From NCBI RefSeq assembly GCF_000948985.2, contig NZ_CP059733.1, positions 5,146,001 through 5,210,000 on the forward strand: a stretch of DNA of 64,000 bases, given 5' to 3'. Within the stretch, counting starts at the first letter, position 1; each line of letters starts with the position of its first letter. The DNA is from Thalassomonas viridans. Its GTDB lineage: Bacteria; Pseudomonadota; Gammaproteobacteria; Enterobacterales; Alteromonadaceae. Shown here one piece after another: positions 17,717 to 26,284 of this stretch. Made by a program: the position numbers and the translations under genes. The notes beneath the pieces are model-generated. The model was not told the DNA's origin, did no database searches, and saw nothing but the letters and a program-made list of their open reading frames with translations.

Positions 17717-18391
17717 CTAATCAGAGAGGGTTTCCCCACTGGCAAGCAATTGCTGCAACTGCTGCGGCGTATCCAGATCGATAAAGGCCTGGGGTAATTC
17801 AAGCACTTTAAGCCGGTCATGATATTTTTCCAGCAAAGGTTTAGCGCCTTTTTCACCGATTAATGCCATCAGCTCAGGGAAATAACGCCGGGGAAAAATA
17901 ACCGGCGGCCCTTTTTTTATCTTGCTGCCTCCAGCAGTCTTAACGTTTTCTCCCGCTAAAACAATCGCCTGCGGCTGTGCCTGCCAGCTTTGTTTAAGCA
18001 GTTGCAGCTCGGACTGTCCCAGTTGCCATTGGTCCACCAGCACTATCATCACAGCATCAATGTCATCAGGCAAAGCAGCCATGGCGGCGGCAATGGAAGA
18101 CGACATGCCCTTTTGCCAGTTTTCATTGATCACCCGGGTCACAGGCAAGCCGGTTAACTGTTTGGCCATCAGCTCAGCCTGGCAGCCGAGCACGCAAAAC
18201 ACCTGCCCCGTCAGTTGCAGGGCCTGCAGGCACTGCCTGGCAATCAGGGATTTTCCTGCAAACTCCACCAGCTGTTTAGGCTGGCCTAACCTGGTAGAGC
18301 CACCCGCGGCTAAGACAATAACCGCCAGCTTGCCGTTATTATTCTCCTGTTGCTGCTGCATACGTCCATGCCCGGTAATGTTTACCGCCAT
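17717..18391 (-). CDS. mocA: Molybdenum cofactor cytidylyltransferase family protein (MocA-like)
   Basis: Nucleotidyltransferase of 224 aa with the MobA/MocA signature LAAGGSTRLGQPKQL (residues about 27-41) for nucleotide binding. A second conserved stretch DAVMIVLVDQWQLG (about 115-128) replaces the usual ...DQP loop with DQW. A PP-x-IFPRRYFPELMAL block follows, typical of MocA. Members attach CMP or GMP to molybdopterin; genes next to xdhC usually serve cytidylylation for xanthine/aldehyde oxidase-type enzymes. The frame overlaps the end of xdhC by 53 bases from ATG 18391, or by 23 bases if the internal ATG at 18361 is used. It is last in the set sufS-like, sufU-like, xdhC, mocA. Confidence 0.8.
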   Translation of the reverse strand: MAVNITGHGRMQQQQENNNGKLAVIVLAAGGSTRLGQPKQLVEFAGKSLIARQCLQALQLTGQVFCVLGCQAELMAKQLTGLPVTRVINENWQKGMSSSIAAAMAALPDDIDAVMIVLVDQWQLGQSELQLLKQSWQAQPQAIVLAGENVKTAGGSKIKKGPPVIFPRRYFPELMALIGEKGAKPLLEKYHDRLKVLELPQAFIDLDTPQQLQQLLASGETLSD

Positions 18392-19361
18392 AACGTAAAC
18401 TCATCTGCTGCTGGATTTGTGCGGCAATAGACAAGGCAATGGCTTGGGGGCTGCGGCCACCGAGATCCAGTCCCACCGGGCCGAATACTTGCCCTTTGAC
18501 ATCTGACGGGGTTAATTCCAGTTCCTTTAACAGTTTATCCCGCCTGCCGCCGGGACCAAGCAAGCCGATATAGGGGGTATTGGCTGCCAGCAGGTGTGCC
18601 AGATACTCACCGTCCGAGGTCAGGTTATGGGTCATAACGACGGCGGCCTCAAAGGTAGCATAGTCTCCGGTAACGGTTTTCACCGGCCGGGTCAGGCGGG
18701 TGGCTGACGCCCGGGCAAAGGCGGGCTGGTTAAGGTAATTTTCCCTGTGATCCCAAACCGTAACCTGCCAGCCCAGTTCCAGCGCCATATTGACCACGGG
18801 AGCGGCATCGGGTCCGGCGCCGCACACCAAAAGCGAAACAGGCGCAAGTACCGGGATCACTATGGTTTTTTCATCACTGTCGTCACAGGCAAATTCAGGG
18901 ACAACTGATGGCTGTTGCACCAGCTCACCCGGAATGTATTGTGCCAGCGGCGCCTGGTTGTCATTGACCCGGATCCAGTAATGGCCGGTTCTCTGCTGCC
19001 TGATATCGTCAAGCAAGGCGGCAAAGCCCAAGTGATCATTTTCCGGCAGTAGCGGTTGCAGCAAGATATCGATTTCACCGTCGCAGCCCAGCCCCAGCCC
19101 CCACAATAACTCGGCATCGGCAAGCAGGTCATAATTCAGCAAACGGGATTTTTTCTCTTCCAGCACCTGGCCGGCATGCAAACTGATATCCGCCTCCAGG
19201 CAGCCGCCGCTGAGCAGGCCGGTACAGACGCCGCTATCATCTATCAGCATCATAGTACCGGTTTTCCGGTAGGTGGAGCCGCGGGTGGCGACTATAGTAG
19301 CTAAGACATATTGCCTGCCGGCATCAAAGGCTTCGGCAAGCTGTAACCAGTTTTCCTGCAT
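18339..19361 (-). CDS. xdhC: XdhC/CoxI family molybdoenzyme maturation protein
   Basis: Protein of 340 aa with an N-terminal XdhC_CoxI domain (ATIVATRGSTYRKTGTMML, LLSGGCLEADI, residues 18-60) and a C-terminal Rossmann-like domain (VCGAGPDAAPVVNMALELGW, about 188-208; GLLGPGGRRDKLL, about 268-280; GPVGLDLGGRSPQAIALSI, about 295-313). XdhC proteins bind molybdenum cofactor, protect it, and promote its sulfuration before insertion into xanthine dehydrogenase-family enzymes. The ATG overlaps the stop of the sufU-like gene (TGATG), indicating translational coupling. No molybdenum hydroxylase gene is in the window, so the target is encoded elsewhere. Confidence 0.88.
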   Translation of the reverse strand: MQENWLQLAEAFDAGRQYVLATIVATRGSTYRKTGTMMLIDDSGVCTGLLSGGCLEADISLHAGQVLEEKKSRLLNYDLLADAELLWGLGLGCDGEIDILLQPLLPENDHLGFAALLDDIRQQRTGHYWIRVNDNQAPLAQYIPGELVQQPSVVPEFACDDSDEKTIVIPVLAPVSLLVCGAGPDAAPVVNMALELGWQVTVWDHRENYLNQPAFARASATRLTRPVKTVTGDYATFEAAVVMTHNLTSDGEYLAHLLAANTPYIGLLGPGGRRDKLLKELELTPSDVKGQVFGPVGLDLGGRSPQAIALSIAAQIQQQMSLRYGGKHYRAWTYAAATGE

Positions 19362-19822
19362 CAGTTTTTCTCCCGACTTTTGTCTGTATTGTTATCGTCC
19401 TGCACCTGAGCAATAATTTCTTTTAGCGCCGTCCAGGGTAACAAGGCACATTGCTTACGCACCGGATACTGGCTGACGGCGGCCAACGCCTCGGCCGCCT
19501 CAGGAAAGGCCTGCTGCCCTTCCAGCCCCGCCACTATATGGGTGATGGTTTCGCTTGCCTGCCCCGGGGTACAACCCGGTAACTGCTGACATAAAATAGA
19601 AGCGGATGCCCGGCAAATGGCACAGCTTTCACCGCTAAAGGCAACCGCCCGGATCTTATTTTCTGTATATTCAAGCTGCACCGAGATTTCATCGCCGCAG
19701 GCGGCATTACTGCCATGGGCCTGATGATTGAAATTGATGCTCTCATTAAAACCCACCGGGTTCTTATGGTGCTGTAATAACGCCTGCTGATACAGCATGG
19801 CCTTTTTTCTATCCGTTACCAC
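19361..19822 (-). CDS. SufU/NifU-type Fe-S or sulfur-transfer scaffold protein
   Basis: Protein of 153 aa starting at GTG 19822 with AAGG six bases upstream. It has the SufU/IscU fold signature: HHKNPVGF near the start, the metal ligands Cys42 and Asp44 (ACGDE), Cys67 (ESCAICRASAS) and Cys125 (KQCALLPW). In SufU these residues bind zinc and accept sulfur from the desulfurase SufS. The gene lies directly between the cysteine desulfurase and xdhC. The other suf genes (B, C, D) are absent. I infer that it relays sulfur from the desulfurase, possibly toward XdhC-bound cofactor, rather than serving general Fe-S assembly. That is an inference from context. Confidence 0.8.
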   Translation of the reverse strand: MVTDRKKAMLYQQALLQHHKNPVGFNESINFNHQAHGSNAACGDEISVQLEYTENKIRAVAFSGESCAICRASASILCQQLPGCTPGQASETITHIVAGLEGQQAFPEAAEALAAVSQYPVRKQCALLPWTALKEIIAQVQDDNNTDKSREKN

Positions 19823-19892
19823 GTATTACCTTATGTCTTCTTTTTTATTATTGATAAACATTTTTTATCCGCCGTACAGGCCTCTCAAGCCG

Positions 19893-21110
19893 CTAACCGG
19901 TCGCCAGCAGCTGATAAGTATTTTTTAAACTTGCCACCAGGCGGTCTATATCCCGGCGTCCGTTATAAAGCCCGAGTGAAATCCGGACACTGGATTTATG
20001 TCCCAGATACTGGTGCAAAGGCTGAGCACAATGGTGCCCTGCCCGTACGGCAATATCATCGCCGTCTAACATGCCGGCAACATCATGACTATGGACTCCC
20101 CGGCATTGAAAACTGCTCAGCCAAGCCCCTGAAACTGTCGGCACTAACGGCTCGATGAAGGGCAGAGCAGCTAACTCCTGGTGTAAGTAAGTACTCAGCT
20201 CATTCATATAAGCGACGAGTGCGGGCCAGCCGATATCCTGAATATAACCTATGGCCGTTGCCAGGCCGCAAATGGCGGCAACATTATGGGAGCCGGGCTC
20301 AAATTTCATCGGTCCGCTGATAAAGGTCGTCCCGGCCAAAGAGACCTGCTCAACTATACCGCCTCCCAAGGTATCCGGCTCCATCACCTCAATATGTTCG
20401 GCCCTGGCAAATAAAACGCCGCAGCCCACAGGGCCGTAGAGTTTATGGCCGGAAAATGCGTAGAAATCACAACCCAGTGCCTTAACATCGAGCGGGCCGT
20501 GGCCGACAGCCTGCGCGCCGTCAACCAGCACAGGCACAGACTTTTCCCGGGCCAACCGGCATACCCGCTCTACAGGGTTAACGCAGCCGAGTACATTGGA
20601 AATATGGGAGATGGCGATAAAACTGGTGTTGTCATCAAGTAAGGCTGCCAGCACTTCAACATCAAGCAGCCCCTGCGGAGTCAGGGAAACCACTCTTAAC
20701 TCGGCTCCCGTTTGTTGGCATAAACGCTGCCAGGGCAAAAAGTTGGCGTGGTGCTCGGCGCAGCTGATCACTATATTGCTATCAGCAGTTAACCTGGGGC
20801 GGACAAAACTGTTGGCTACCAGATTAATGGCTTCGGTAGTGCCATGGGTAAACACCAGCTCATCACTACCTGTGCCGATAAACCCGGCAACCTGGCCCCT
20901 GGCCTGCTCCACCAGCTCGGTGGCGCCTGCGCTTAGCCGGTACAGGCCCTTATGGCTGTTGGCATGGCTGAAGCTTTGGTACCTGTACATGGCCTGAGCC
21001 ACCACATGGGGAGTTAAACAGGTTGCGGCGCTGTCGAGATAACAAAGCTCGCTATTATCGGCTTGTGAAAAAACCGCAAAGTCAGATTTCCAGGGGCTCA
21101 GATCGTGCAT
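19893..21110 (-). CDS. Group II cysteine desulfurase (SufS/CsdA family)
   Basis: PLP-dependent enzyme of 405 aa, the usual SufS length. Visible: N-terminal YLDSAATCLTP, the cofactor-contact stretch FTHGTTEAINLVAN, HHANFLPW, the PLP lysine Lys223 in FSGHKLYGP, and the catalytic Cys336 in SSFQCRGVHSHDVAG. The AVRAGHHCAQP motif of group II enzymes follows. It would remove sulfur from cysteine to form an enzyme persulfide. It heads the four-gene set with sufU-like, xdhC and mocA, 70 bases before the sufU-like start. In Rhodobacter a dedicated NifS-like desulfurase sulfurates XdhC-bound molybdenum cofactor, which makes this the likely job here, though general Fe-S supply cannot be ruled out. Confidence 0.88.
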   Translation of the reverse strand: MHDLSPWKSDFAVFSQADNSELCYLDSAATCLTPHVVAQAMYRYQSFSHANSHKGLYRLSAGATELVEQARGQVAGFIGTGSDELVFTHGTTEAINLVANSFVRPRLTADSNIVISCAEHHANFLPWQRLCQQTGAELRVVSLTPQGLLDVEVLAALLDDNTSFIAISHISNVLGCVNPVERVCRLAREKSVPVLVDGAQAVGHGPLDVKALGCDFYAFSGHKLYGPVGCGVLFARAEHIEVMEPDTLGGGIVEQVSLAGTTFISGPMKFEPGSHNVAAICGLATAIGYIQDIGWPALVAYMNELSTYLHQELAALPFIEPLVPTVSGAWLSSFQCRGVHSHDVAGMLDGDDIAVRAGHHCAQPLHQYLGHKSSVRISLGLYNGRRDIDRLVASLKNTYQLLATG

Positions 21111-21160
21111 TCAGCAATATAGGTTTAGTCAGAGAATAACTTACGCTAACAGCCGCTTAA

Positions 21161-21211
21161 GCCGTTGGCAAAGGAACAATTGTAACTTTTCTCAACAAAA
21201 CCGCCAACGGC
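21161..21211. repeat. Inverted repeat behind the GGDEF/EAL gene
   Basis: Nine-base arms GCCGTTGGC (21161-21169) and GCCAACGGC (21203-21211) are separated by 33 bases. They lie just after the stop of the GGDEF/EAL gene and before the desulfurase start on the minus strand. It may end the upstream transcript. The spacer is long and no T-run follows directly. Confidence 0.3.
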
Positions 21212-21226
21212 TTCAGGAGAGGGAGA

Positions 21227-23278
21227 TCAGCGGCAAGTTGCCGGGGCACCGTCACAGCTGTAGGTATCCGGGATATAACCGTTATCGGCTGTATCAGTAT
21301 TTACCGGCTCATGATAGTCTGCCAACGGCCTGGGCATGGCAATGCCGTATCCCTGGACAAAATCCACCCCGATATCCGCCAATAAACTCATAGACTGCTC
21401 ACACTGGACAAACTCGGCTATGGTGTGCATATCCAGGGTTTTTGCCAGGCTGTTGATGGCCTTGACGATCGCCAGATCGGACTGGTTATTGAGGACATCT
21501 TTAACATAACTGCCGTCGATCTTGATATATTTCGCCGGCAGGTTCTTTAGATAGCTGAAAGTGGAAAATCCTTTGCCGAAATCATCCAGGGCAATGGCAA
21601 AACCGGCAAAACGTAGTTTCTCCACCATAGTAGTTGCCATCGACATATTGGCGATGGCTGCGGTTTCGGTGATCTCAAAACATACGGCATCGGCAGGAAA
21701 CGGCAGGGCCTGATGCCGGGATAAAATATGATCGATCAAACCGGTATTGGTGATGGACTCACCGGAAAGGTTAATGGAAATAACCACCTTGCCCCATAAT
21801 TCCTGATGCTGGTTTAACCAGGAAAAGGCCTTGTTTACCACCCAGGAGTCTACCTTGTCGGTCAGGCGGAAACGCTCCACCGCGGGTAAAAACACGTTCG
21901 GGCTCAGATACTGGTTGTCGCTTTTCAGGCGCAATAAAATTTCCAGGTGCTGCTTGCTGTTCGCCTGGTCATTTAACGCCCGGATGGGCTGGAAAAAGAG
22001 CTCAAACTCATCATTTTCCAGTGCCTGATGGATGCGCGCCGCCCATCGGGGTTCCTGCTGGTGGATAATCAGGCTTTCGTCGTTATCATCAAATAGCTGG
22101 CAGCGGTTGATGCCTTTGTTTTTCGCCATAAAGCAGGCAGCATCCGCCTGGCGTTTGACTTCCACCAGAGGGGGCGATTTATGGTTGATCAGCGTGCCGC
22201 CGATACTGGCGCCCACCTCGAATACCTGGCCGTGATAACTGAACGGCAGCTGTTTAAAGGCAGTATTGAGCTTTTCCATCACCGCCAGCGCACTTTCTTT
22301 GGTGGAGCCCAGCAAGAGGATAGAAAATTCATCGCCGCCGATACGGGCACAAATATCGCTTTGGCGCACCACAGATTTCAGCAGCTGGCCCACTTCCCGC
22401 AGCAGCTGATCACCGGCGGCATGTCCTGCATTGTCATTGATCAGCTTAAACCTGTCCATATCAAGCTGCAGCAGGGCATGCTGCTGTTTGTTTTCCTGGG
22501 CGTCATGCCAGGCATCCATCAATTTCTGCTCGAATTTATAGCGGTTAAACAGCTTAGTGACACTGTCGTAATTGGCCTGGTAGCGTAGGCGGGCGCGCAA
22601 TTGTTCGGCGCGGGTCACATCCCTTAAGACGATAACGGTGCCTGCCAGCTCCCCCTGCTCATCAAAAATCCCGCTGACATCCTGTTCTATGCTTAAGGTC
22701 ATTTTACCCGGTTTTACCGTATAGGTACTTTTATACACCCGCTCCGGCGACTTACTGGCACGGATTTTCCCGAGAATATCCTTAAAACCGTCCCGGGTGT
22801 CCTGGCCGGCTTTAGTGGACATAAGCTCGGTGAAACAATGTGTTTTTAATTCTTCAAAATCGCAGGAAAAGAATTTCAGCCCCGCCTGGTTGGCATCTAA
22901 AATATAGCCCTTATCGTCGGTACGGATCACCACGTCGCTGATGGCATTTAAGGTATTGGTATGGGACTCCACCTTCAGCAAAAGTGCGGACATAAGTTTA
23001 TTGACAGCAAGGTAAATACGTTGCAGGGGAGGAAAATTAAAAGAGGTTTCTTCGCTGTGTTTTAATGATAATTTTTTGATCAGGCGATCGGTTTCAGCAT
23101 TGATGACATGACGTACGGAATACAGCAGACCACCCACGAGCAGGAAAGGGATCAGCAAGGGCCAGAAAGCACCGTAATTTATCCAAGCGACAACCAGCGC
23201 ACCGATAAGAATAAGCGCACCTAATAGTTTGAATAATAAAGAATACTTACTTTTGATGATAAACTGCAACATTATCAT
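21227..23278 (-). CDS. Membrane GGDEF/EAL cyclic-di-GMP protein with PAS domain
   Basis: Protein of 683 aa. Residues 12-60 hold two transmembrane helices (LLGALILIGALVVAWI, LLIPFLLVGGLLYSV). A PAS domain follows (about 95-225; DDKGYILDANQAG). Next is a GGDEF domain with an intact GGDEF motif (about residues 312-316, RIGGDEFSILL). Last is an EAL domain (about 415-665) in which the signature reads EIL instead of EAL (LEILLRL), while the other metal and catalytic blocks are kept (CFEITETAAI, LDDFGKGFSTFSYL, KIDGSYVKD). Both synthase and phosphodiesterase activities are therefore possible. It is expected in the inner membrane, sensing through PAS. It is a single gene, divergent to the acylase gene. 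Confidence 0.88.
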   Translation of the reverse strand: MIMLQFIIKSKYSLLFKLLGALILIGALVVAWINYGAFWPLLIPFLLVGGLLYSVRHVINAETDRLIKKLSLKHSEETSFNFPPLQRIYLAVNKLMSALLLKVESHTNTLNAISDVVIRTDDKGYILDANQAGLKFFSCDFEELKTHCFTELMSTKAGQDTRDGFKDILGKIRASKSPERVYKSTYTVKPGKMTLSIEQDVSGIFDEQGELAGTVIVLRDVTRAEQLRARLRYQANYDSVTKLFNRYKFEQKLMDAWHDAQENKQQHALLQLDMDRFKLINDNAGHAAGDQLLREVGQLLKSVVRQSDICARIGGDEFSILLLGSTKESALAVMEKLNTAFKQLPFSYHGQVFEVGASIGGTLINHKSPPLVEVKRQADAACFMAKNKGINRCQLFDDNDESLIIHQQEPRWAARIHQALENDEFELFFQPIRALNDQANSKQHLEILLRLKSDNQYLSPNVFLPAVERFRLTDKVDSWVVNKAFSWLNQHQELWGKVVISINLSGESITNTGLIDHILSRHQALPFPADAVCFEITETAAIANMSMATTMVEKLRFAGFAIALDDFGKGFSTFSYLKNLPAKYIKIDGSYVKDVLNNQSDLAIVKAINSLAKTLDMHTIAEFVQCEQSMSLLADIGVDFVQGYGIAMPRPLADYHEPVNTDTADNGYIPDTYSCDGAPATCR

Positions 23279-23659
23279 TAAATACTAAGATTAAAAAATA
23301 AGCGAAAGATGATAACAGATTTGCCAATCACCAGCCAGCGAATCCGCTTGATATATCGAATAACTTATGCCAAAAACTGACTTGATTTACGCCCCGATAA
23401 TAAAATTGCCTGTTGATACGGCAAATTTTAACAGGTAATCTGAAACAAATTATTTATCAGGGATTTAAAGAGCTTGTTTGTCTTTGCGGGCTTTGCGGAA
23501 AATTGAGATTTTTAAACTGTTTTGCCTGTAACCAGGCAAAACAGTCAAGGCAGAAAAATGCAGGTGTAGTTGTGCTACATCATATTTTTCTAACGCCGGC
23601 AGGGATAAAAAGCCAGGAATCACTCACAGCTAAAAAGTAAACAGGCCCTAACACCGGAA
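23279..23659. other. Intergenic region between divergent genes, with a perfect hairpin
   Basis: This 381-base gap carries the promoters of the GGDEF/EAL and acylase genes. Its most striking feature is the hairpin at 23516-23545, listed separately. A frame of 75 codons runs through it (23413-23640) but has no ribosome site, is rich in Cys and Gln, and spans the hairpin, so I do not call it a gene. Confidence 0.4.
23516..23545. repeat. Perfect 13-bp inverted repeat (hairpin)
   Basis: Arms ACTGTTTTGCCTG and CAGGCAAAACAGT flank the loop TAAC with no mismatch. It is upstream of both divergent genes. On the minus strand it is followed by TTTAAAAAT, which is too weak for a clear terminator. A regulatory hairpin or a dispersed palindromic element is possible; a related palindrome lies at 39810-39842. 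Confidence 0.6.
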
Positions 23660-26041
23660 ATGAAAAAATATAAAAAAATTCTCCTGGGGAGTACCCTGGT
23701 GCTCTTCTTTGTTTTCGCCACCGGCTTTACCTGGCTGTACAGCCAAATAGAAAGCGCCCTGCCTACCCTGGACGGCAAAGCGGATATTTTCGGTTTATCC
23801 GGCACCACAGTGATAGAGCGGGACGAGAACGGTATTGCCACCATTAAAGCGGAAAACCGCAATGATGCTGCCGTGGCATTAGGTTTTATCCATGCCCAGG
23901 AACGTTTTTTCCAGATGGATTTGTTAAGGCGAAACTCCGCCGGTGAATTATCCAGCTTATTCGGTCCGGCAGCCCTGAAACACGATAAAAAAATCCGCCG
24001 CCACAGGTTCAGGGACAGGGCAAGGGAAATCATCAAAAACCTGCCATCGCAGCAACTGGCGTTGTTAAAAGCCTATACCCGGGGCGTAAATCAGGGACTG
24101 GAATTGCTTAAAGGCGCTCCGTTCGAATACCTGCTGTTACGCCAGGCGCCTGTACTCTGGCAGGAGGAAGATACGGTATTAACCATCTTTAGCATGTATA
24201 TAGATTTGCAGTTCGAATATGGCGAACGGGAGTTGACCCTGGGCTTGATCAAATCCAGCTTCGGGGAGGAAATGTACCAATTCTTAAATCCCAAAGGCAG
24301 CCGCTGGGATGCCGCGATAGACAACAGCCGCTACCATGAATCGCCGATCCCGGCCCATGGCTGGACAAATAATGGTACTGCTGCGCTGTCCGGTAAAACG
24401 CAAGCACAGACTTATCAGGATCAAGCCCTGCCCGGCTCCAACAACTGGGCAGTTTCCGGTAAACTCAGCGAAAACGGCAGCGCCATATTGGCCAATGATA
24501 TGCATTTAAATCTCAGGGTGCCCAATACCTGGTATCGCGCCTCTCTCGAATACAAAAGCCATGAGCATGAGGCGGTGAAAGTCACCGGGGTCAGCCTGCC
24601 CGGCACCCCCAGTATTATTGCCGGCAGCAATGGCGATATTGCCTGGGGTTTTACCAACAGCTACGGCGACTGGAGCGACGTGATTCTGCTGGAAACCAAC
24701 GAAGATAACAGCCAGTACCTGACGCCGGACGGTTACCGCCCTTTTACCAGCTATAAGCAGGTAATCGCGGTAAAAGATCAAAAATCGGTGGCCATAGAAG
24801 TCAAAGATACCATCTGGGGACCTGTGATCGATGAAGACTACCAGGGGAAAATGATCGCCTACCGCTGGGTTGCCCACGACCTCAATGCCGTCAATCTCAA
24901 CATTACCGAACTGGAACAGGCTAAAGACACCGATCAGGCCTTTGCCGTTGCGGCCATTTCCGGAATGCCGGCGCAAAACCTGGTAGTAGCGGACAAAGCG
25001 GGCGATATCGGCTGGACCATAATGGGACCGATTCCGGTCAAACACGGCGCTGTCGGCGACCTTCCCGCCAGCTGGGCCAGCGGTGAAAATTCCTGGTCCA
25101 GTTATCTGACACCGGCGTTATACCCTAAGGTAAAAACCCCAAAAAGCAACCGTTTATGGACCGCCAACTCCCGGGTGGTCGGCGGCGAAATGCTGGATAA
25201 AATAGGCAACGGCGGTTATGCCCTGGGCGCCCGCGCCAGCCAGATACGGGACAATTTGCGGAATAAAAGCCGCTTTAACGAGCAGGACCTGTTAAATATC
25301 GCCCTGGATCACAGGGCCAAGTTCCTTGACCGCTGGCAAGACTTTTTACTGAACCGGGTGCTTACCCCCGAAACCCTGGCGGAGCATAACGAGTGGCAGG
25401 AAATCAAAGCCCTGCTGGATAACAAAGTCTTAAAAGCGACAACAGATTCAGTGGCTTACCGCCTGGTGCGTAACTTCCGCCTCAATGTTAAAAGCCTGCT
25501 CTTTGAGGGGGTGGACAGCCGCCTGGAAGCCGCCGGTAAAACTTATACAACCCAGGTTATCCGCCATCAGCTGGAAACCCCGTTATGGCAGCTGATCAGC
25601 GAACAGCCTAAGCAGTTTTTACCGCCGTCGGCAACAAGCTGGCACAACCTGTTTGAACAGGCCCTGGCCGCCACAGTCCGGGATATGACGGCAGATCAAG
25701 ATTTAGAAGACGCCACCTGGGGCCAGCACAATACCGCCCAAATCCGCCATCCCCTGAGCCGGGCCGTGCCCTTTATCGGCCGCTGGCTTGATATGCCGGC
25801 AACCGAGCTGGCAGGCGATAAATACATGCCCCATGTGCAAAACAATACCTTCGGCGCTTCCGAGCGTATGGTGGTGGCCCCGGGGTTTGAGCACCAGGGA
25901 ATTTTTCATATGCCCACCAGCCAGTCGGGACACCCCTGGAGCCCCTACTATGGCAAGGGCCATGAAGACTGGGTACAAGGCAAGGTTTCGCCCTTTTTGC
26001 CCGGGGAAACCAAGTACACCTTAATCCTATCGAATTATTAA
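23660..26041 (+). CDS. Penicillin acylase family (Ntn hydrolase) protein
   Basis: Protein of 793 aa with an N-terminal membrane/signal segment (ILLGSTLVLFFVFATGFTWLY) and the alpha-chain signature GFIHAQERFFQMDLLRR (residues about 74-90). The autocatalytic junction reads LPGSNNWAVSG, with Ser260 as the expected N-terminal nucleophile of the beta chain. Further on are NDMHLNLRVPNTWY, the GSNGDIAWGFTNSYGDWSD oxyanion region and a long beta chain. Length and layout fit periplasmic acylases that hydrolyse amide bonds in penicillins or N-acyl-homoserine lactones. Substrate cannot be told from sequence. Quorum quenching or peptide scavenging are alternatives. It is a single gene, followed closely by the pheA leader. 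Confidence 0.88.
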   Translation: MKKYKKILLGSTLVLFFVFATGFTWLYSQIESALPTLDGKADIFGLSGTTVIERDENGIATIKAENRNDAAVALGFIHAQERFFQMDLLRRNSAGELSSLFGPAALKHDKKIRRHRFRDRAREIIKNLPSQQLALLKAYTRGVNQGLELLKGAPFEYLLLRQAPVLWQEEDTVLTIFSMYIDLQFEYGERELTLGLIKSSFGEEMYQFLNPKGSRWDAAIDNSRYHESPIPAHGWTNNGTAALSGKTQAQTYQDQALPGSNNWAVSGKLSENGSAILANDMHLNLRVPNTWYRASLEYKSHEHEAVKVTGVSLPGTPSIIAGSNGDIAWGFTNSYGDWSDVILLETNEDNSQYLTPDGYRPFTSYKQVIAVKDQKSVAIEVKDTIWGPVIDEDYQGKMIAYRWVAHDLNAVNLNITELEQAKDTDQAFAVAAISGMPAQNLVVADKAGDIGWTIMGPIPVKHGAVGDLPASWASGENSWSSYLTPALYPKVKTPKSNRLWTANSRVVGGEMLDKIGNGGYALGARASQIRDNLRNKSRFNEQDLLNIALDHRAKFLDRWQDFLLNRVLTPETLAEHNEWQEIKALLDNKVLKATTDSVAYRLVRNFRLNVKSLLFEGVDSRLEAAGKTYTTQVIRHQLETPLWQLISEQPKQFLPPSATSWHNLFEQALAATVRDMTADQDLEDATWGQHNTAQIRHPLSRAVPFIGRWLDMPATELAGDKYMPHVQNNTFGASERMVVAPGFEHQGIFHMPTSQSGHPWSPYYGKGHEDWVQGKVSPFLPGETKYTLILSNY

Positions 26042-26121
26042 CGGCCAAAGGCAGGGCACGGATGAAAATAGATCTCAGGAAACTGTTGACACTCTTGCCC
26101 CTGCCCCGATAGAGTAAGGGC

Positions 26122-26187
26122 ATGAATATTATCAACAGCAACATCCTCTTTAGCTTCTTTTTTACTCTGCCTGGCCGGAGGGGTTAA
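26122..26187 (+). CDS. pheL: pheA leader peptide (21 aa)
   Basis: The 22-codon frame begins at ATG 26122 with TAAGGG upstream and ends at TAA 26187. The peptide contains the run FSFFF (four Phe in five residues). It is followed 28 bases later by a strong hairpin with nine T residues, then pheA. This is the classic layout of a Phe-dependent transcription attenuator. When charged Phe-tRNA is scarce, ribosomes should stall at the Phe codons and prevent the terminator from forming. It is too short for ordinary gene callers and is likely missed by automated annotation. Confidence 0.85.
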   Translation: MNIINSNILFSFFFTLPGRRG

Positions 26188-26214
26188 CGTCGCGAAAAAG
26201 AACTGAAGACGATG

Positions 26215-26243
26215 AAAACCTCCTCTACGGGAGGTTTTTTTTT
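26215..26243 (+). terminator. pheA attenuator terminator
   Basis: Arms AAAACCTCC (26215-26223) and GGAGGTTTT (26230-26238) with a 6-base loop are followed by a run of nine T (26235-26243). It lies between the Phe-rich leader peptide and pheA, and is the expected attenuation terminator. Confidence 0.9.
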
Positions 26244-26284
26244 GCCAAAACCATTTTACTGACCGGATAAACGAGGATACGGGC

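Noticed and set aside
23413..23640. 75-codon frame upstream of the acylase gene
   Set aside because: No ribosome site, odd composition, and it crosses a perfect hairpin.
26086..26115. TTGACA / TAGAGT as the pheA promoter
   Set aside because: The box would put the transcript start at about the leader peptide ATG and overlaps its ribosome site. It is possible only if the peptide is read without a leader, so it is left as an open point.
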